The notes below the pieces were generated by a model, which was not told the DNA's origin, searched no databases, and worked only from the letters and a program-made list of their open reading frames with translations. Of a DNA stretch of 64,000 nt, positions 27,728 to 37,695 are shown piece by piece. Origin of the DNA: Microbacterium rhizomatis (lineage in GTDB: Bacteria > Actinomycetota > Actinomycetes > Actinomycetales > Microbacteriaceae). The DNA is taken from positions 124,001 through 188,000 of the forward strand of contig NZ_VYSA01000005.1 of the NCBI RefSeq assembly GCF_008710745.1, written 5' to 3'. How positions within the stretch are numbered: position 1 is the first letter of the stretch; each line of letters opens with the position of its first letter. Both the position numbers and the translations under genes were made by a program.

Positions 27728-27860
27728 GCGGCGGCGGGTGCTCATCGGCCAACGCCAGTCCGAACCTTGAATCCCTCCCGATGTGCTCGCTGCGGAGCTC
27801 CTTCCACAGGTTGCGCGCCATGGTCGGCGGGATGCTTTGAACGCCGCGTAATCTCGCCCC

Positions 27861-28322
27861 ATGCATCCGTTCGAGGTCATGGCCGAGCCCGTCCGTCGGC
27901 GGATCGTCGACATCCTCGCGAGTGGCGAACACACGTCGGGTCAGATCGCCGAGGTCGTGGGTCTCGAATTCCAGATCAGCAGATCAGCTGCGTCCAAGCA
28001 TCTTCGCATCCTGTATCGATCGGGCTTCGTCGATGTGCGCGAGGAGCTGAATTGGCGGTGGTACCGGCTGATCCCGGCGGGCATCGACATGCTCGAGTCG
28101 GCCGTGTTCGACCTCCGCGGAAAGCTCGCCGGGGCTGTCGGCTGGAATGAGGACCGAAGGCAGAACTTCGACCCTCTCGCGGTCCTCCCCACCTACGACC
28201 GTCTCGTTCGCACGGACGCGGGTGCCGATTCGCGGGGAAGGGGACGGCGCGGGCGCCAGACTGCGGCGCCACCCCGCGCGAGCGAACCGGATCAGGGTCT
28301 GTACCGGGTCCCTCCGTTCTAG
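27861..28322 (+). CDS. ArsR-type winged-helix transcriptional regulator
   Basis: This 153-residue protein has an N-terminal winged helix of the ArsR type (about 1-90): HPFEVMAEPVRRRIVDILAS, then SGQIAEVVG and the recognition helix ISRSAASKHLRIL, followed by a wing ending NWRWYRLIP. The C-terminal 50 residues are Arg/Ala-rich and probably disordered. No metal-binding cysteines are present, so it is likely not a metal sensor. ATG at 27861 has TAATCT seven bases upstream and no Shine-Dalgarno, which suggests a leaderless transcript. It converges on pmt, and its target is unknown. Confidence 0.8.
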   Translation: MHPFEVMAEPVRRRIVDILASGEHTSGQIAEVVGLEFQISRSAASKHLRILYRSGFVDVREELNWRWYRLIPAGIDMLESAVFDLRGKLAGAVGWNEDRRQNFDPLAVLPTYDRLVRTDAGADSRGRGRRGRQTAAPPRASEPDQGLYRVPPF

Positions 28323-28359
28323 GCGAACGACGGGGATGAGGGCGCTACACCCCGCAGCG

Positions 28360-29964
28360 CTACACCCAGCTCTGCAGCCAGTTGTGCAGGCGCCAGAAGT
28401 CGTAGGGGACGGAGGTCGCGGTGAGGATCGGGTACCAGAACGCCGACACCAGAACGGCGAACGCCAGGAACACGATCACGACGCGCTGACCGCTCTTTCG
28501 CCGCGCAGGCTCCATGCGGCCCGCGCCGGCGATGTCGCGCAGGGCGAAGGCGAGTGCAAGCACGAGGAAAGGCAGCATCGCGATCGTGTAGAACTGGAAG
28601 ATCGTGCGCTCCGGATACAGCAGCCACGGCACGTAGGTGACTGCAACGCCCGTGATGACGACCGCGTAGCGCCAGTTCCTCGTCCGCACGAACCGCCAGC
28701 AGAGGTAGATCACCGCGGCGATCGCCCCCCACCAGATGAGTGGGTTGGGCATGCTGTAGACGTTCTCCACGCAGCCGTTCGTCGCAGTGCACCCGGCCTG
28801 CCCGAAGGTATCGGCGTGGTAATACATCGAGGTCGGCCGGAGCAGCAGCGGCCACTGCCAGGCCGGGCTCGCGTAGCTGTGCGGGCTGGTCAGGCCGACA
28901 TGGAAGCCGTACATCTGCTCGTGGTACGCCCAGAGGTTCTGTAGGGGGAGCGGTACCCATGACCAGAATCCGGTCGCCGGGTTGTCATCGATGACGTGAC
29001 GATCCCAGCCGCCCTCGGTGATGAGCCACCCGGTCCAGGAGGCGAGGTAGACGGCGAAGGCGACCGGAACGAACAGCACGAACGCAACCGGTCCCTGTCG
29101 GAAGGCGGCGTCCGCCGGCCACAGCCGCACTCCGGCGCGTCGCCGAGCGAGGGCGTCCGTGACGACGAGATACACGCCCAGACCTGCAGCCACGTACAGG
29201 CCCGACCATTTGACGGCCGTCGCGGCTCCCACCGCGGCCCCTGCGGCGACGAGCCACGGGCGGTTCCAGAACACCGGACCCCACGCCGGCTGCCGGTCAT
29301 CCCGCATCCGCTGGGCCACGATCGTCGACAGGCGATGGAGGTGCCTTCGTCTGTCGAGAAGCACGAACCAGAACGCGAGGAGCACGAAGAACGCAAGAAA
29401 GATATCGAGGATCGCCACCCGGCTCATCACGATCGCGAGTCCGTCGATCGCGATCAGCAACGCCGCGACCGAGGCGAAGACCGTCGAGCGGATGAGCGCG
29501 TGTGCCACGAGGTACGTGAGCAGAACGAGCACGGTGCCGAACAGGGCCGTGGTGACGCGCCACCCGACGGACGAGTCGGGCCCGAACAGGGCCATGCCGG
29601 CGCCGATGATCCACTTGCCGAGCGGCGGATGAACGGCGTAACTTCCCGCGATGTTGAAGATGTCGGTCTCGCCGAGTGCGAATCGGGCATCCGCGCCCTC
29701 GGGCCAGGTCGCAGGGAACCCGAGGTTCCATTGGCTCCACGCGTCTTTGATGTAGTACGTCTCATCGAAGATGAAGGTGTGTGGCTGCCCGAGGTTCCAG
29801 AACCGCAGGATGCCGGCGAGCAGCGTGATGAGCGTCGGTGCCAGCCAGCCGGCGAGACGGCGCTTGCGCGGATCTGCGCGCAGCCTGACCGTCCACGAGT
29901 CGTACAGCGACGGGCGCGCGGGGAGGAGCGGCTCGACGGACGTCGTCACCGTATCCGCCTGCAC
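28360..29964 (-). CDS. pmt: Protein O-mannosyltransferase (PMT family)
   Basis: This 534-residue polytopic membrane enzyme transfers mannose from polyprenyl-phosphate-mannose to exported proteins. The first extracytoplasmic loop has FIFDETYYIKDAW, with the catalytic DE pair (about residue 68), and HPPLGKWII follows, as in actinobacterial PMTs. A conserved late loop reads SYASPAWQWPLLLRP. About ten helices are visible. In mycobacteria pmt is divergent from the rsmI homologue. Here an rhs gene lies between them. A direct repeat (GCGCTACACCC at 28342 and 28357) spans its stop codon. Confidence 0.92.
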   Translation of the reverse strand: MQADTVTTSVEPLLPARPSLYDSWTVRLRADPRKRRLAGWLAPTLITLLAGILRFWNLGQPHTFIFDETYYIKDAWSQWNLGFPATWPEGADARFALGETDIFNIAGSYAVHPPLGKWIIGAGMALFGPDSSVGWRVTTALFGTVLVLLTYLVAHALIRSTVFASVAALLIAIDGLAIVMSRVAILDIFLAFFVLLAFWFVLLDRRRHLHRLSTIVAQRMRDDRQPAWGPVFWNRPWLVAAGAAVGAATAVKWSGLYVAAGLGVYLVVTDALARRRAGVRLWPADAAFRQGPVAFVLFVPVAFAVYLASWTGWLITEGGWDRHVIDDNPATGFWSWVPLPLQNLWAYHEQMYGFHVGLTSPHSYASPAWQWPLLLRPTSMYYHADTFGQAGCTATNGCVENVYSMPNPLIWWGAIAAVIYLCWRFVRTRNWRYAVVITGVAVTYVPWLLYPERTIFQFYTIAMLPFLVLALAFALRDIAGAGRMEPARRKSGQRVVIVFLAFAVLVSAFWYPILTATSVPYDFWRLHNWLQSWV

Positions 29965-30047
29965 AGTGTGGGCCTTCGCACCGTGTCAGCCTAAAGCCTG
30001 GCGCCCGAGGGTTTCGCTAGCTGACGCCGGCACTGCGCGAGCACAAG

Positions 30048-30056
30048 TGATATACT
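30048..30056 (+). promoter_or_regulatory. Extended -10 promoter of the rhs gene
   Basis: TGATATACT combines an extended TG motif with a near-consensus -10 (TATACT). Transcription would begin around 30062-30063, giving a leader of about 30 nt before GTG at 30092. No good -35 box is seen, as expected for extended -10 promoters. Confidence 0.5.
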
Positions 30057-30091
30057 GGTATGTGAAGCTCTATCACGTCTGGGGATTATCC

Positions 30092-33000
30092 GTGCTTTCT
30101 CGTTTCGCCGTGTGGCGCCTGGGCCTGGGCATAGTTCTGGCAGGGTGTGTGGTCTTGAGTTCCGGCGTCGTCTCGGCGAACGCGGCGGACGGTGATGGCG
30201 AGTCGGGTTCGGCGGAGCCGGTCGTGGGTGGGTTCGGGCTGGGTGACGGGGTCGAGGGTCTTATCGACGAGCGGGTGGGCTCGTTCTCGTTCGGTGTTCC
30301 CGTGGCTGATCTGGGTTTGCGCTGGGACTCCCGCGCTGTGGGGGCGAACCGGGTGGGTTTCGGCTCGGGTTGGGTCGTGGCAGGGCTGGGCGCGGTGGGT
30401 GTCACCGGTGGAGTGAAGGTCTACCCGGCGTCGGGCGGCGTGTACGACGCCGACGCCAGCACCCCGAGCGGCATGTCCGGGTACGTGCTCGGAGACACGG
30501 TGTTCTCGCAGACGGGTGGGATGTTGGCGGGCCGCGCGGACGGGGCCGTGGGGGATCGTGAGTACGGGTTCACGCTCTCGCAGACCGGGGGGATGAGGAC
30601 GTATTTCAGTGCGGCGGGGGATCCGCTGACCCAGGCCGGTGCTTTCGGGAACCGGACGGACTGGGTGTGGGCGACCGACGGGTCGCACCGCTTGGAGCGG
30701 ACAGTCGATGCGGTGGGTGTGGTGACCGGGGTGGACTGGTCTGACCCCGCCGCCGTGCGGGTCACCCGGACCACGGGTGCGGGAGCGGTGTCGAGTGTCG
30801 TGGAACTGGACGGTGGCCGGGTTGCCGCGGTGGTCGATTCGGTCGGTGGGCGGATCACGGTGTCGTATCACCCGTCCGGGCTGATCTCTCGGATCACCGG
30901 GGTGTCGGGTGCGGTGACGGAGGTGTCGTGGCAGACCCTGGCGGACGGGTCGGCCGCGGTGGACCGTGTCCGCGTCATCGACGGACTCACCGGCGCCGAA
31001 CTGTCGTCACGGGAGTGGGATGCTGCATCCGGCGTCGCGTCCGGTTGGCCGGTGTATGCCGGTGAGAAGGACGTGTTCGACTCCGGCGACAGCGGGTTCC
31101 GCTACCAGACGGTCCTGTCGGACGGACCGACCCGGGTGACCTCCGAGTACAACTCCACCCATCTGCTGATCGACCGCTCCGTGGAAGTGACCACCTCCAA
31201 CGGGCCGGTCACCCTCCAGAAGCAAGGGTATAGATATCCCGGGACGGATGGCGACAAAGTACCGCTCCCGTGGGACCTCCCGGAACAGTTCAACCGGCCC
31301 ACGACGACCGACGTGACCTTCCGGGACGCCGCAGGACGAGAACGGACCACGTCCGAGCAGTACGAGTTCGACACATTCGGCCGGCCGACCTCGCAGATCT
31401 CCGCGGATGGGGCTGTGACGGAGACGACGTACGACGACACGATCCCTGCGGGTGCGGTACTGCCCATCGGGCTGCCCCTGTCCAAGACGGTCACCACCGC
31501 CGACGGGCTCGTCTCCCAAACCCGGTATGAGTTGAATGACGCGCGGACCGCAGCGGTCGTGGAGGAGACGTTCACGGGGAAGGCCGGGGGCGAGTTGACG
31601 CGTACGGCGAAGACCGAGCGCACAGTGGATGCGGACGGATTCGTCTCCGCGGAGCGCGCGTTCGCGCAGGGTGGCACCGGTGAACCGGTCGTGACGATGC
31701 ATGCCAGAGACATCGACATGGGCACGGGCACGGTCACGTCCACCGACACGGTCGCCGCGGGAACAGACCTCGCCGTCACCACCAGCCGAGTCACCGACCT
31801 GCTCGCCGGTCAGCCGGTGGAAGCGACCGATGCGCTCGGGAACACCGCAACTGCGCAGTACGACACGGCAGGACGAGTAACCGCGCAGACCGACGCGACC
31901 GAGAACACGATCCGCACCGCGTATCGGACGGTGCAGACGGACGGGATCAACGCGACCGTCACCACCACCCCGGACGGAGTGGCCACCACGACGGAGACGG
32001 ATGTGCTGGGTCGGGTCGTGAAGATCACCGACAACCTCAAGGACGGTGAACCCGTCGACGGGTACGTGCGGGTCGTGGAGTCGCGGGCATATCCCGCCCC
32101 CGGCACGGTGGAGGTCACCGACGCGTGGGGCGCGGTCACGGTCACGAAGCAGGATGTGTTCGGTCGTGAGGTCGAGACTGTCGCCGCGACGGGGCTGACG
32201 AAGATCACCCGGTACGACGACATCGCCCGCACCGTCACCACGGGCCTGACCCCTACGGGCAAGATGGCGGACGCCGAGTTCACCAGCACGAGTGTGATGG
32301 ATGTCGCGGGGCAGACGACGGAAGTCAGCGGCACCCGTGCCGACGCCCTCCCGGTCCCGACGATCGCGTCAGTGTTCGACGGATTCGGGCGCGAAACGGC
32401 TACCACCGACGGAACGAAGGCCACGACGACGGCGCGGGATGTGTTCGGCAACCCGATCTCGACGACAGTCGCTCCTGAGGTCGGGGGTGGGGTGCCGGTG
32501 GTCGCGGAGCGCCGGTTCGATGAGTTCGGGACGAGTGTGGAGAAGGTCCTGACCGACGGCGACCAGTCGCGTTCGGGCGGCACCCGCACCCTCGATATCC
32601 TCGGTCAGACGGTGTCTGAGACCGATCAGAACGGGCTCGTCTCGACGTACCAGTACACGCCAGACATGCGGGTCGAGAAGGCGGCGACCGGGTACGGGGC
32701 CGTCACCGTGAACAGGTACGACGCGGTCACCCGGGAACTGCTCGAGACGGTGACGACGTCTCCGATCGGGGTGGAGGTGCGTAGCGGGTTCGAGTACGAC
32801 CCCGTCACCGGCAATCTGCTCGCGGTGTTCGACCCCGCCGATCGGGCCGGTACGCAGGTGTCGTATACGTATGACGCGTTCGGTAACACGACGAGCACCA
32901 CATACCCGGATGGGAAGCGGATCACCCACACGTACGACGGCAACGGCCGCAGGATGACCACGACCGATATCGCCGGGAATACCACCTCGTACGCGTACGA

Positions 33001-35134
33001 CAAGGCTGGCTTGATGACCTCCGCGGTCCAGACCGATGCCGATGGTGCGGAGGTCAGCCGGGTCGGCTACGCGTACGACCCGTACGCGCGGGTCACCGAG
33101 CTTTCCCGGGCTAACGGGGTCATCACCCGGTACGCGTTCACCTCGGCTGGGCAGATCGCCACCGAGACCACGACCGGTCCGGACGGCAGCGTCCAGGATG
33201 CCCGGGAGTACATCTATGACACGCGCGGAAACCTCACCCACCGCACGGACACGACCTCTCCGGCGGACGACACGGCCACGAGCACATCGACGACGGTCTA
33301 TGCATATGACGTGCAGGACCGTCTCACCCGCTCCACTGTCCATCAGGGCGAGAGCGAGGATGGGGCGCTGCTGTCGGACACGACGTACGTGTTGACCGTG
33401 TCGGGAGACGTGTCACGCGAGACGATCACAGTCCCGGACCCTGACAGCGGTGTCAACGTGACGACGGTGCGCGAGTTCGCGTACAGCCCGACGGGAGCGA
33501 TCGCCGCCCTCACGACCACCGCACCAGACGGAACCGTGACGACCGTCACCCCGACCTACGACGCGGCAGGCAACCTCACTACCGCGGTGGACGGCACGCG
33601 GTATACGTATGACGCTGTGAACAGGCCCGTCACCGAGACCGCACCGGCGGGCGACACTCTCCTGACCGCGTACTGGGCGACCGGGCAACGCGCGAGCCTC
33701 ACCACGAGCGACCCGGCAGGATCTGGGGAGGCCGCGTTCTATTGGGACGGCACCACCCTGATCAATGACACCCACGCGCAGGGCGATAGCCCCTCCGGGA
33801 TCGCGTCGTACCTCATCGCCGCCACCCGACACAGCCGCAGCACTTCCGGCCCGCAGATCGGGACGGAAACGACCTATTACACCCAGGACCGGCACGGCAA
33901 CATCAGCACGCTCACCGCTGCGGATGGCGCTCCCACCACGCGGTACACCTACAGCGACTATGGCACTCCCACCACCACCACCGGTGCCGGCGCCGAGGTG
34001 GATGCGCGCTCGGGTGCGACAGCGGGGTGGGTCGGGAGCCTGTCATATCAGCCGTTCCAGTACTCCGCCGAATATGCCGCTCCCACCGGCAGTCAGCACC
34101 TGCGGGCCCGTACCTACGATCCGGCCACGATGCGGTTCATCACTCAAGACACCGCACAACTGCACAACACGTACAACTACGCCGACCTCAACCCCATCAT
34201 GATGAGCGACCCCACCGGGCGCACTCCCGAATGGGACGCCGTGGTCAATGGCGTGATTGCCTGGCAGGGGCTCTTCCTGGCGGCGATCAGTGCCGTGGCT
34301 GCTATCTCGACGATCGCCACGGGAGGACTCGGCGCACTCGGTTGGGGCGGCGCCGTCTCGCTCGTGGGGGGCCTCGGCGCCGACCTCTACAGTGTTGCGA
34401 TCGCGACCGGCCGGGTCATCTCCGACCTCGCCCCCGACTTCGTCGACGAGAACGCCGCGGCGTTCTTCACCTCCGACGCCGCGGCATGGTCGGAAACCGC
34501 GCTCGGTCTCGGGGCCGGAGCCGCCGGACTCCTCACCGCCAAAATGCTTAGAGGCGTAGACGATCTCGACACCATGCTCGCGCAGATGCCGACTGAGTAT
34601 CGCGAAGGGATGAGCGCGAAGCTCAAGGCCAACCCCACCTGGCGCGCGTGGTACAGCGAAGACGTTGCGAGCGCTCAAACGAACGAGTTCGCTCTTCGCA
34701 CGATCAGTATGAACAACGCACTCGACCGGGGCGTGTATGAGAACGTTCAGGGCGCGCAGACTGTGACCCTGGCCGGCGATGACGCGACCCGGATGAGAAC
34801 CGCGGGACTTCTTTTCACCGAAGCTGAAAACAGAAGCAACAACATTACTGTGGCGACCAAGTACTTCGGCGTGGATATGAACGGGGATGCAGACCTTGCC
34901 GTGAAGACACTCAACCTCCACGAGAAGGCCATAAATAAATTCGCGGCGTCAGGAAAAGAGTACACGCAGTTCATCTACGAGATGCTCCAGGGCCTGCAGT
35001 TGAAAATGGCCAACGTGACCCCCAGCAACACGCTCAAACCCAACGTGCCGTGGACCTTGTTCAAAACGTCACAGGGCGAAATCATCGGCAACAACCAAGC
35101 AACGGTCCGGGGAAAGATGGCGTACCAGTACTAG
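30092..35134 (+). CDS. Secreted RHS/YD-repeat protein with unrecognised C-terminal tip
   Basis: This giant protein has 1680 residues. GTG at 30092 is chosen for its spaced GGGGA and because it gives a clean Sec signal (SRFAVWRLGLGIVLAG ... ANA-AD). Upstream in-frame codons lie over the pmt promoter. Residues about 440-1330 are full of YD-repeats (YDTAGRVTAQTD, YDAFGNTTSTTYPDGK). The RHS core LRARTYDPATMRFITQD to LNPIMMSDPTG (about 1336-1376) marks the end of the shell. A hydrophobic linker (about 1385-1445) and a tip of about 230 residues follow. The tip uses AT-rich codons, including ATA, unlike its surroundings, suggesting acquisition. RHS shells normally enclose and deliver toxins, but no immunity gene follows. 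Confidence 0.9.
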   Translation: MLSRFAVWRLGLGIVLAGCVVLSSGVVSANAADGDGESGSAEPVVGGFGLGDGVEGLIDERVGSFSFGVPVADLGLRWDSRAVGANRVGFGSGWVVAGLGAVGVTGGVKVYPASGGVYDADASTPSGMSGYVLGDTVFSQTGGMLAGRADGAVGDREYGFTLSQTGGMRTYFSAAGDPLTQAGAFGNRTDWVWATDGSHRLERTVDAVGVVTGVDWSDPAAVRVTRTTGAGAVSSVVELDGGRVAAVVDSVGGRITVSYHPSGLISRITGVSGAVTEVSWQTLADGSAAVDRVRVIDGLTGAELSSREWDAASGVASGWPVYAGEKDVFDSGDSGFRYQTVLSDGPTRVTSEYNSTHLLIDRSVEVTTSNGPVTLQKQGYRYPGTDGDKVPLPWDLPEQFNRPTTTDVTFRDAAGRERTTSEQYEFDTFGRPTSQISADGAVTETTYDDTIPAGAVLPIGLPLSKTVTTADGLVSQTRYELNDARTAAVVEETFTGKAGGELTRTAKTERTVDADGFVSAERAFAQGGTGEPVVTMHARDIDMGTGTVTSTDTVAAGTDLAVTTSRVTDLLAGQPVEATDALGNTATAQYDTAGRVTAQTDATENTIRTAYRTVQTDGINATVTTTPDGVATTTETDVLGRVVKITDNLKDGEPVDGYVRVVESRAYPAPGTVEVTDAWGAVTVTKQDVFGREVETVAATGLTKITRYDDIARTVTTGLTPTGKMADAEFTSTSVMDVAGQTTEVSGTRADALPVPTIASVFDGFGRETATTDGTKATTTARDVFGNPISTTVAPEVGGGVPVVAERRFDEFGTSVEKVLTDGDQSRSGGTRTLDILGQTVSETDQNGLVSTYQYTPDMRVEKAATGYGAVTVNRYDAVTRELLETVTTSPIGVEVRSGFEYDPVTGNLLAVFDPADRAGTQVSYTYDAFGNTTSTTYPDGKRITHTYDGNGRRMTTTDIAGNTTSYAYDKAGLMTSAVQTDADGAEVSRVGYAYDPYARVTELSRANGVITRYAFTSAGQIATETTTGPDGSVQDAREYIYDTRGNLTHRTDTTSPADDTATSTSTTVYAYDVQDRLTRSTVHQGESEDGALLSDTTYVLTVSGDVSRETITVPDPDSGVNVTTVREFAYSPTGAIAALTTTAPDGTVTTVTPTYDAAGNLTTAVDGTRYTYDAVNRPVTETAPAGDTLLTAYWATGQRASLTTSDPAGSGEAAFYWDGTTLINDTHAQGDSPSGIASYLIAATRHSRSTSGPQIGTETTYYTQDRHGNISTLTAADGAPTTRYTYSDYGTPTTTTGAGAEVDARSGATAGWVGSLSYQPFQYSAEYAAPTGSQHLRARTYDPATMRFITQDTAQLHNTYNYADLNPIMMSDPTGRTPEWDAVVNGVIAWQGLFLAAISAVAAISTIATGGLGALGWGGAVSLVGGLGADLYSVAIATGRVISDLAPDFVDENAAAFFTSDAAAWSETALGLGAGAAGLLTAKMLRGVDDLDTMLAQMPTEYREGMSAKLKANPTWRAWYSEDVASAQTNEFALRTISMNNALDRGVYENVQGAQTVTLAGDDATRMRTAGLLFTEAENRSNNITVATKYFGVDMNGDADLAVKTLNLHEKAINKFAASGKEYTQFIYEMLQGLQLKMANVTPSNTLKPNVPWTLFKTSQGEIIGNNQATVRGKMAYQY

Positions 35135-35253
35135 CGTCTTACTCGCCCCTAGATCCCGGAGTCTTAGCGGTGGACGCGCGGGCGAGTCGGTGTGAGAGCC
35201 CGTGGATCTCGTCGGGGGGCAAGCACACGTCGCTGGAGAACTACGCTGAGCCC

Positions 35254-36072
35254 GTGATCATCCTCGCGGCGACGCCGATCGGCAATCTCGGCGATGCGTC
35301 GCGTCGCCTGATCGAGGTGCTCGAGTCGGCGACGGTGATCGCGGCCGAAGACACACGCACCACCCAGCGTCTGCTGCAGCACCTGGGGGTCGTGAATCGG
35401 CCGCGGTTGATCGCCCTCCACGACCACAACGAGAAGGAGCGCGCCGGCGAGATCGTCGAGCGTGCGCGCACCGAGGATGTGCTCGTGCTCTCGGATGCCG
35501 GAATGCCCACCGTCTCGGACCCCGGCTACGGACTCGTGGCCGCGGCGGCGGCCGCCGGTGTCACGGTGACGGCGATCCCCGGCCCGAGCGCGGTCATCAC
35601 CGCGCTCGCCGTCTCGGGCCTGCCCACCGATCGCTTCACGTTCGAGGGTTTCGTGGCCCGCAAGTCCGGCGAGCGCCTGACCGCGTTCCGCGACCTGGCT
35701 GCCGAGCGGCGCACCATGGTCTTCTTCGACTCGGCCGCCCGCGTCGCGGCGACGCTGGCCGACATGGCGACGGTCTTCGGCGCTGACCGCCGTGCGGCCG
35801 TCTGTCGCGAACTCACCAAGATGTACGAAGAGGTCGCACGCGGCACGCTCGCCGAACTGGTCGAATGGGCGGCCGCGGGGGTGCGCGGCGAACTCGTCAT
35901 CGTCGTCGAGGGCGCCGCGGTACGGGTGTTCTCGTTCCCGGATGCGGTCACTCAGGTGCTTGAGCTCGTGCGGTCGGGCACGCGCCTGAAGGATGCCGCA
36001 TCCGAGGTCTCGGCCCACACGGGTCACTCCTCGCGCGAGCTGTATCAGGCTGCCCTCGCCGTCAAAGGCTGA
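35254..36072 (+). CDS. rsmI: 16S rRNA 2'-O-ribose C1402 methyltransferase RsmI
   Basis: This 272-residue tetrapyrrole-methylase-fold enzyme begins VIILAATPIGNLGD and has EDTRTTQRLLQHL, LSDAGMPTVSDPGYGLV and AIPGPSAVITALAVSGLP, all RsmI signatures. It methylates the ribose of C1402 in 16S rRNA. GTG at 35254 is chosen because the fold starts at once. TACGCT lies six bases upstream and GGAGA about 15 bases upstream, so the message may be leaderless. It follows the rhs gene by 119 bp on the same strand. No small immunity gene is seen in that gap. Confidence 0.95.
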   Translation: MIILAATPIGNLGDASRRLIEVLESATVIAAEDTRTTQRLLQHLGVVNRPRLIALHDHNEKERAGEIVERARTEDVLVLSDAGMPTVSDPGYGLVAAAAAAGVTVTAIPGPSAVITALAVSGLPTDRFTFEGFVARKSGERLTAFRDLAAERRTMVFFDSAARVAATLADMATVFGADRRAAVCRELTKMYEEVARGTLAELVEWAAAGVRGELVIVVEGAAVRVFSFPDAVTQVLELVRSGTRLKDAASEVSAHTGHSSRELYQAALAVKG

Positions 36073-36123
36073 GCCCTCGTAACAGGCCGAGGCGCCGCAT
36101 CCCCTCGAACTAGAATCGAAGGT

Positions 36124-37695
36124 ATGCCTACCGGCGAATCCTTCTACATCACGACGCCCATCTACTACCCGAGCGACGTGCCCCACATCGGCCACGGATA
36201 CACCACCGTGGCCGTCGACGCGCTCGCGCGCTGGCACCGCCAGGCGGGAGACGACACGTGGATGCTCACGGGCACCGACGAGCACGGGCAGAAGATGCTG
36301 CGGGCCGCCGCCGCGAACGGCGCGACCCCGCAGGAGTGGGTGGACCGGCTGGTCGGCGAATCGTGGTTCCCGCTGCTGAAGACGCTCGATGTCGCGAACG
36401 ACGACTTCATCCGAACGACGCAGCCCCGTCACGAGGAGCGCGTGCAGAAGTTCGTGCAGGCGATCTACGACCGCGGGTACATCTACGCCGGCGAGTTCGA
36501 GGCGCTGTACTGCGTCGGGTGCGAGGAATTCAAGACCGAGTCCGAGATCGTCGACGGCACGGGCGCGTTCGAAGGACTCAAGGTCTGCGCGATCCACTCG
36601 ATCCCGCTCGAGCTGCTGCAGGAGAAGAACTACTTCTTCAAGCTGAGCGAGTTCCAGGATCAGCTGCTCGAGCTCTATAAGACCGATTTCGTGCGCCCCG
36701 ACTCGGCCCGCAACGAGGTCGTGTCCTTCGTGAAGCAGGGGCTGAAAGACCTGTCGATCTCGCGTTCGACCTTCGACTGGGGCATCAAGGTGCCGTGGGA
36801 CGAGTCGCACGTGATCTACGTCTGGGTCGACGCCCTGCTGAACTACGCGACCGCGGTGGGGTATGGCGCCGACCCCGAGGAGTTCGCCCGCCGCTGGCCG
36901 GCGTATCACGTGGTCGGCAAGGACATCCTGCGTTTCCACGCCGTCATCTGGCCGGCGATGCTGCTGGCTGCGGGGGTCGAGGTGCCGCGCGGCGTCTACG
37001 CGCACGGGTGGCTGCTGGTCGGCGGCGAGAAGATGTCGAAGTCGAAGCTCACCGGTATCGCACCCACCGAGATCACCGACGTCTTCGGCTCGGATGCCTA
37101 CCGGTTCTACTTCCTCTCGGCGATCGCGTTCGGGCAGGACGGGTCGTTCTCGTGGGAAGACCTGTCGGCCCGGTATCAGGCCGAACTCGCCAACGGATTC
37201 GGCAACCTCGCGTCGCGCACGGTCGCGATGATCGAGCGGTATTTCGAGGGCGTCGTCCCGCCCGCGGGGGAGTACTCGGCGCAGGATCTCGCGATCCAGC
37301 AGACGGTGGCGGATGCTGCGGCCACCGCCGATGCGGCGATCGACCGGTTCCGCATCGACGAGGCGATCGCCGCCATCTGGACGATCGTCGACGCGCTGAA
37401 CCTCTACATCACCGAGAACGAGCCCTGGGCGCTCGCGAAGGACGACGCGCAGCGCGAACGCCTCGGCACCGTGCTGTACACGGCGGCCGAGGGGCTTCGC
37501 GCGCTCGCAGTGCTGCTCTCGCCCGTCACCCCGGTCGCGACTGAGAAGCTGTGGGTCGCGCTCGGCGCCGCCGAGAGTCTCGGGCGGCTGCAGGATCAGC
37601 CGATCCGTGAGGCGGGCGCGTGGGGAGCGTTGAAGCCGGGTACGTCGGTGAACGGCCTCGCGCCGCTCTTCCCGCGTGTCGAGCAGAGCGTGTGA
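36124..37695 (+). CDS. metG: Methionyl-tRNA synthetase
   Basis: This 523-residue class I synthetase charges tRNA-Met. HIGH appears as HIGHGYTT (about 21), the zinc/connective region has CVGCEEF, and KMSKS appears as GEKMSKSKL (about 303). The anticodon-binding helical domain ends at about residue 510, and no C-terminal EMAP-like domain is present, which matches the shorter actinobacterial MetG. TAGAAT (36111-36116) ends seven bases before ATG and there is no clear ribosome site, so a leaderless mRNA is likely. tatD overlaps its stop by four bases. Confidence 0.96.
   Translation: MPTGESFYITTPIYYPSDVPHIGHGYTTVAVDALARWHRQAGDDTWMLTGTDEHGQKMLRAAAANGATPQEWVDRLVGESWFPLLKTLDVANDDFIRTTQPRHEERVQKFVQAIYDRGYIYAGEFEALYCVGCEEFKTESEIVDGTGAFEGLKVCAIHSIPLELLQEKNYFFKLSEFQDQLLELYKTDFVRPDSARNEVVSFVKQGLKDLSISRSTFDWGIKVPWDESHVIYVWVDALLNYATAVGYGADPEEFARRWPAYHVVGKDILRFHAVIWPAMLLAAGVEVPRGVYAHGWLLVGGEKMSKSKLTGIAPTEITDVFGSDAYRFYFLSAIAFGQDGSFSWEDLSARYQAELANGFGNLASRTVAMIERYFEGVVPPAGEYSAQDLAIQQTVADAAATADAAIDRFRIDEAIAAIWTIVDALNLYITENEPWALAKDDAQRERLGTVLYTAAEGLRALAVLLSPVTPVATEKLWVALGAAESLGRLQDQPIREAGAWGALKPGTSVNGLAPLFPRVEQSV

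Noticed and set aside
29771..30091. In-frame N-terminal extension of the RHS protein
   Set aside because: The frame is open, but it runs over the antisense pmt 5' end and the promoter, has no domain and would bury the signal peptide. GTG 30092 gives a proper signal sequence.
32369..33343. Gene on the minus strand inside the RHS gene
   Set aside because: The frame exists because of the regular codon pattern of YD-repeats; it has no start signal or domain.
35135..35253. Small immunity gene after the RHS protein
   Set aside because: The 119-bp gap contains no frame of useful length with a start and ribosome site on either strand.
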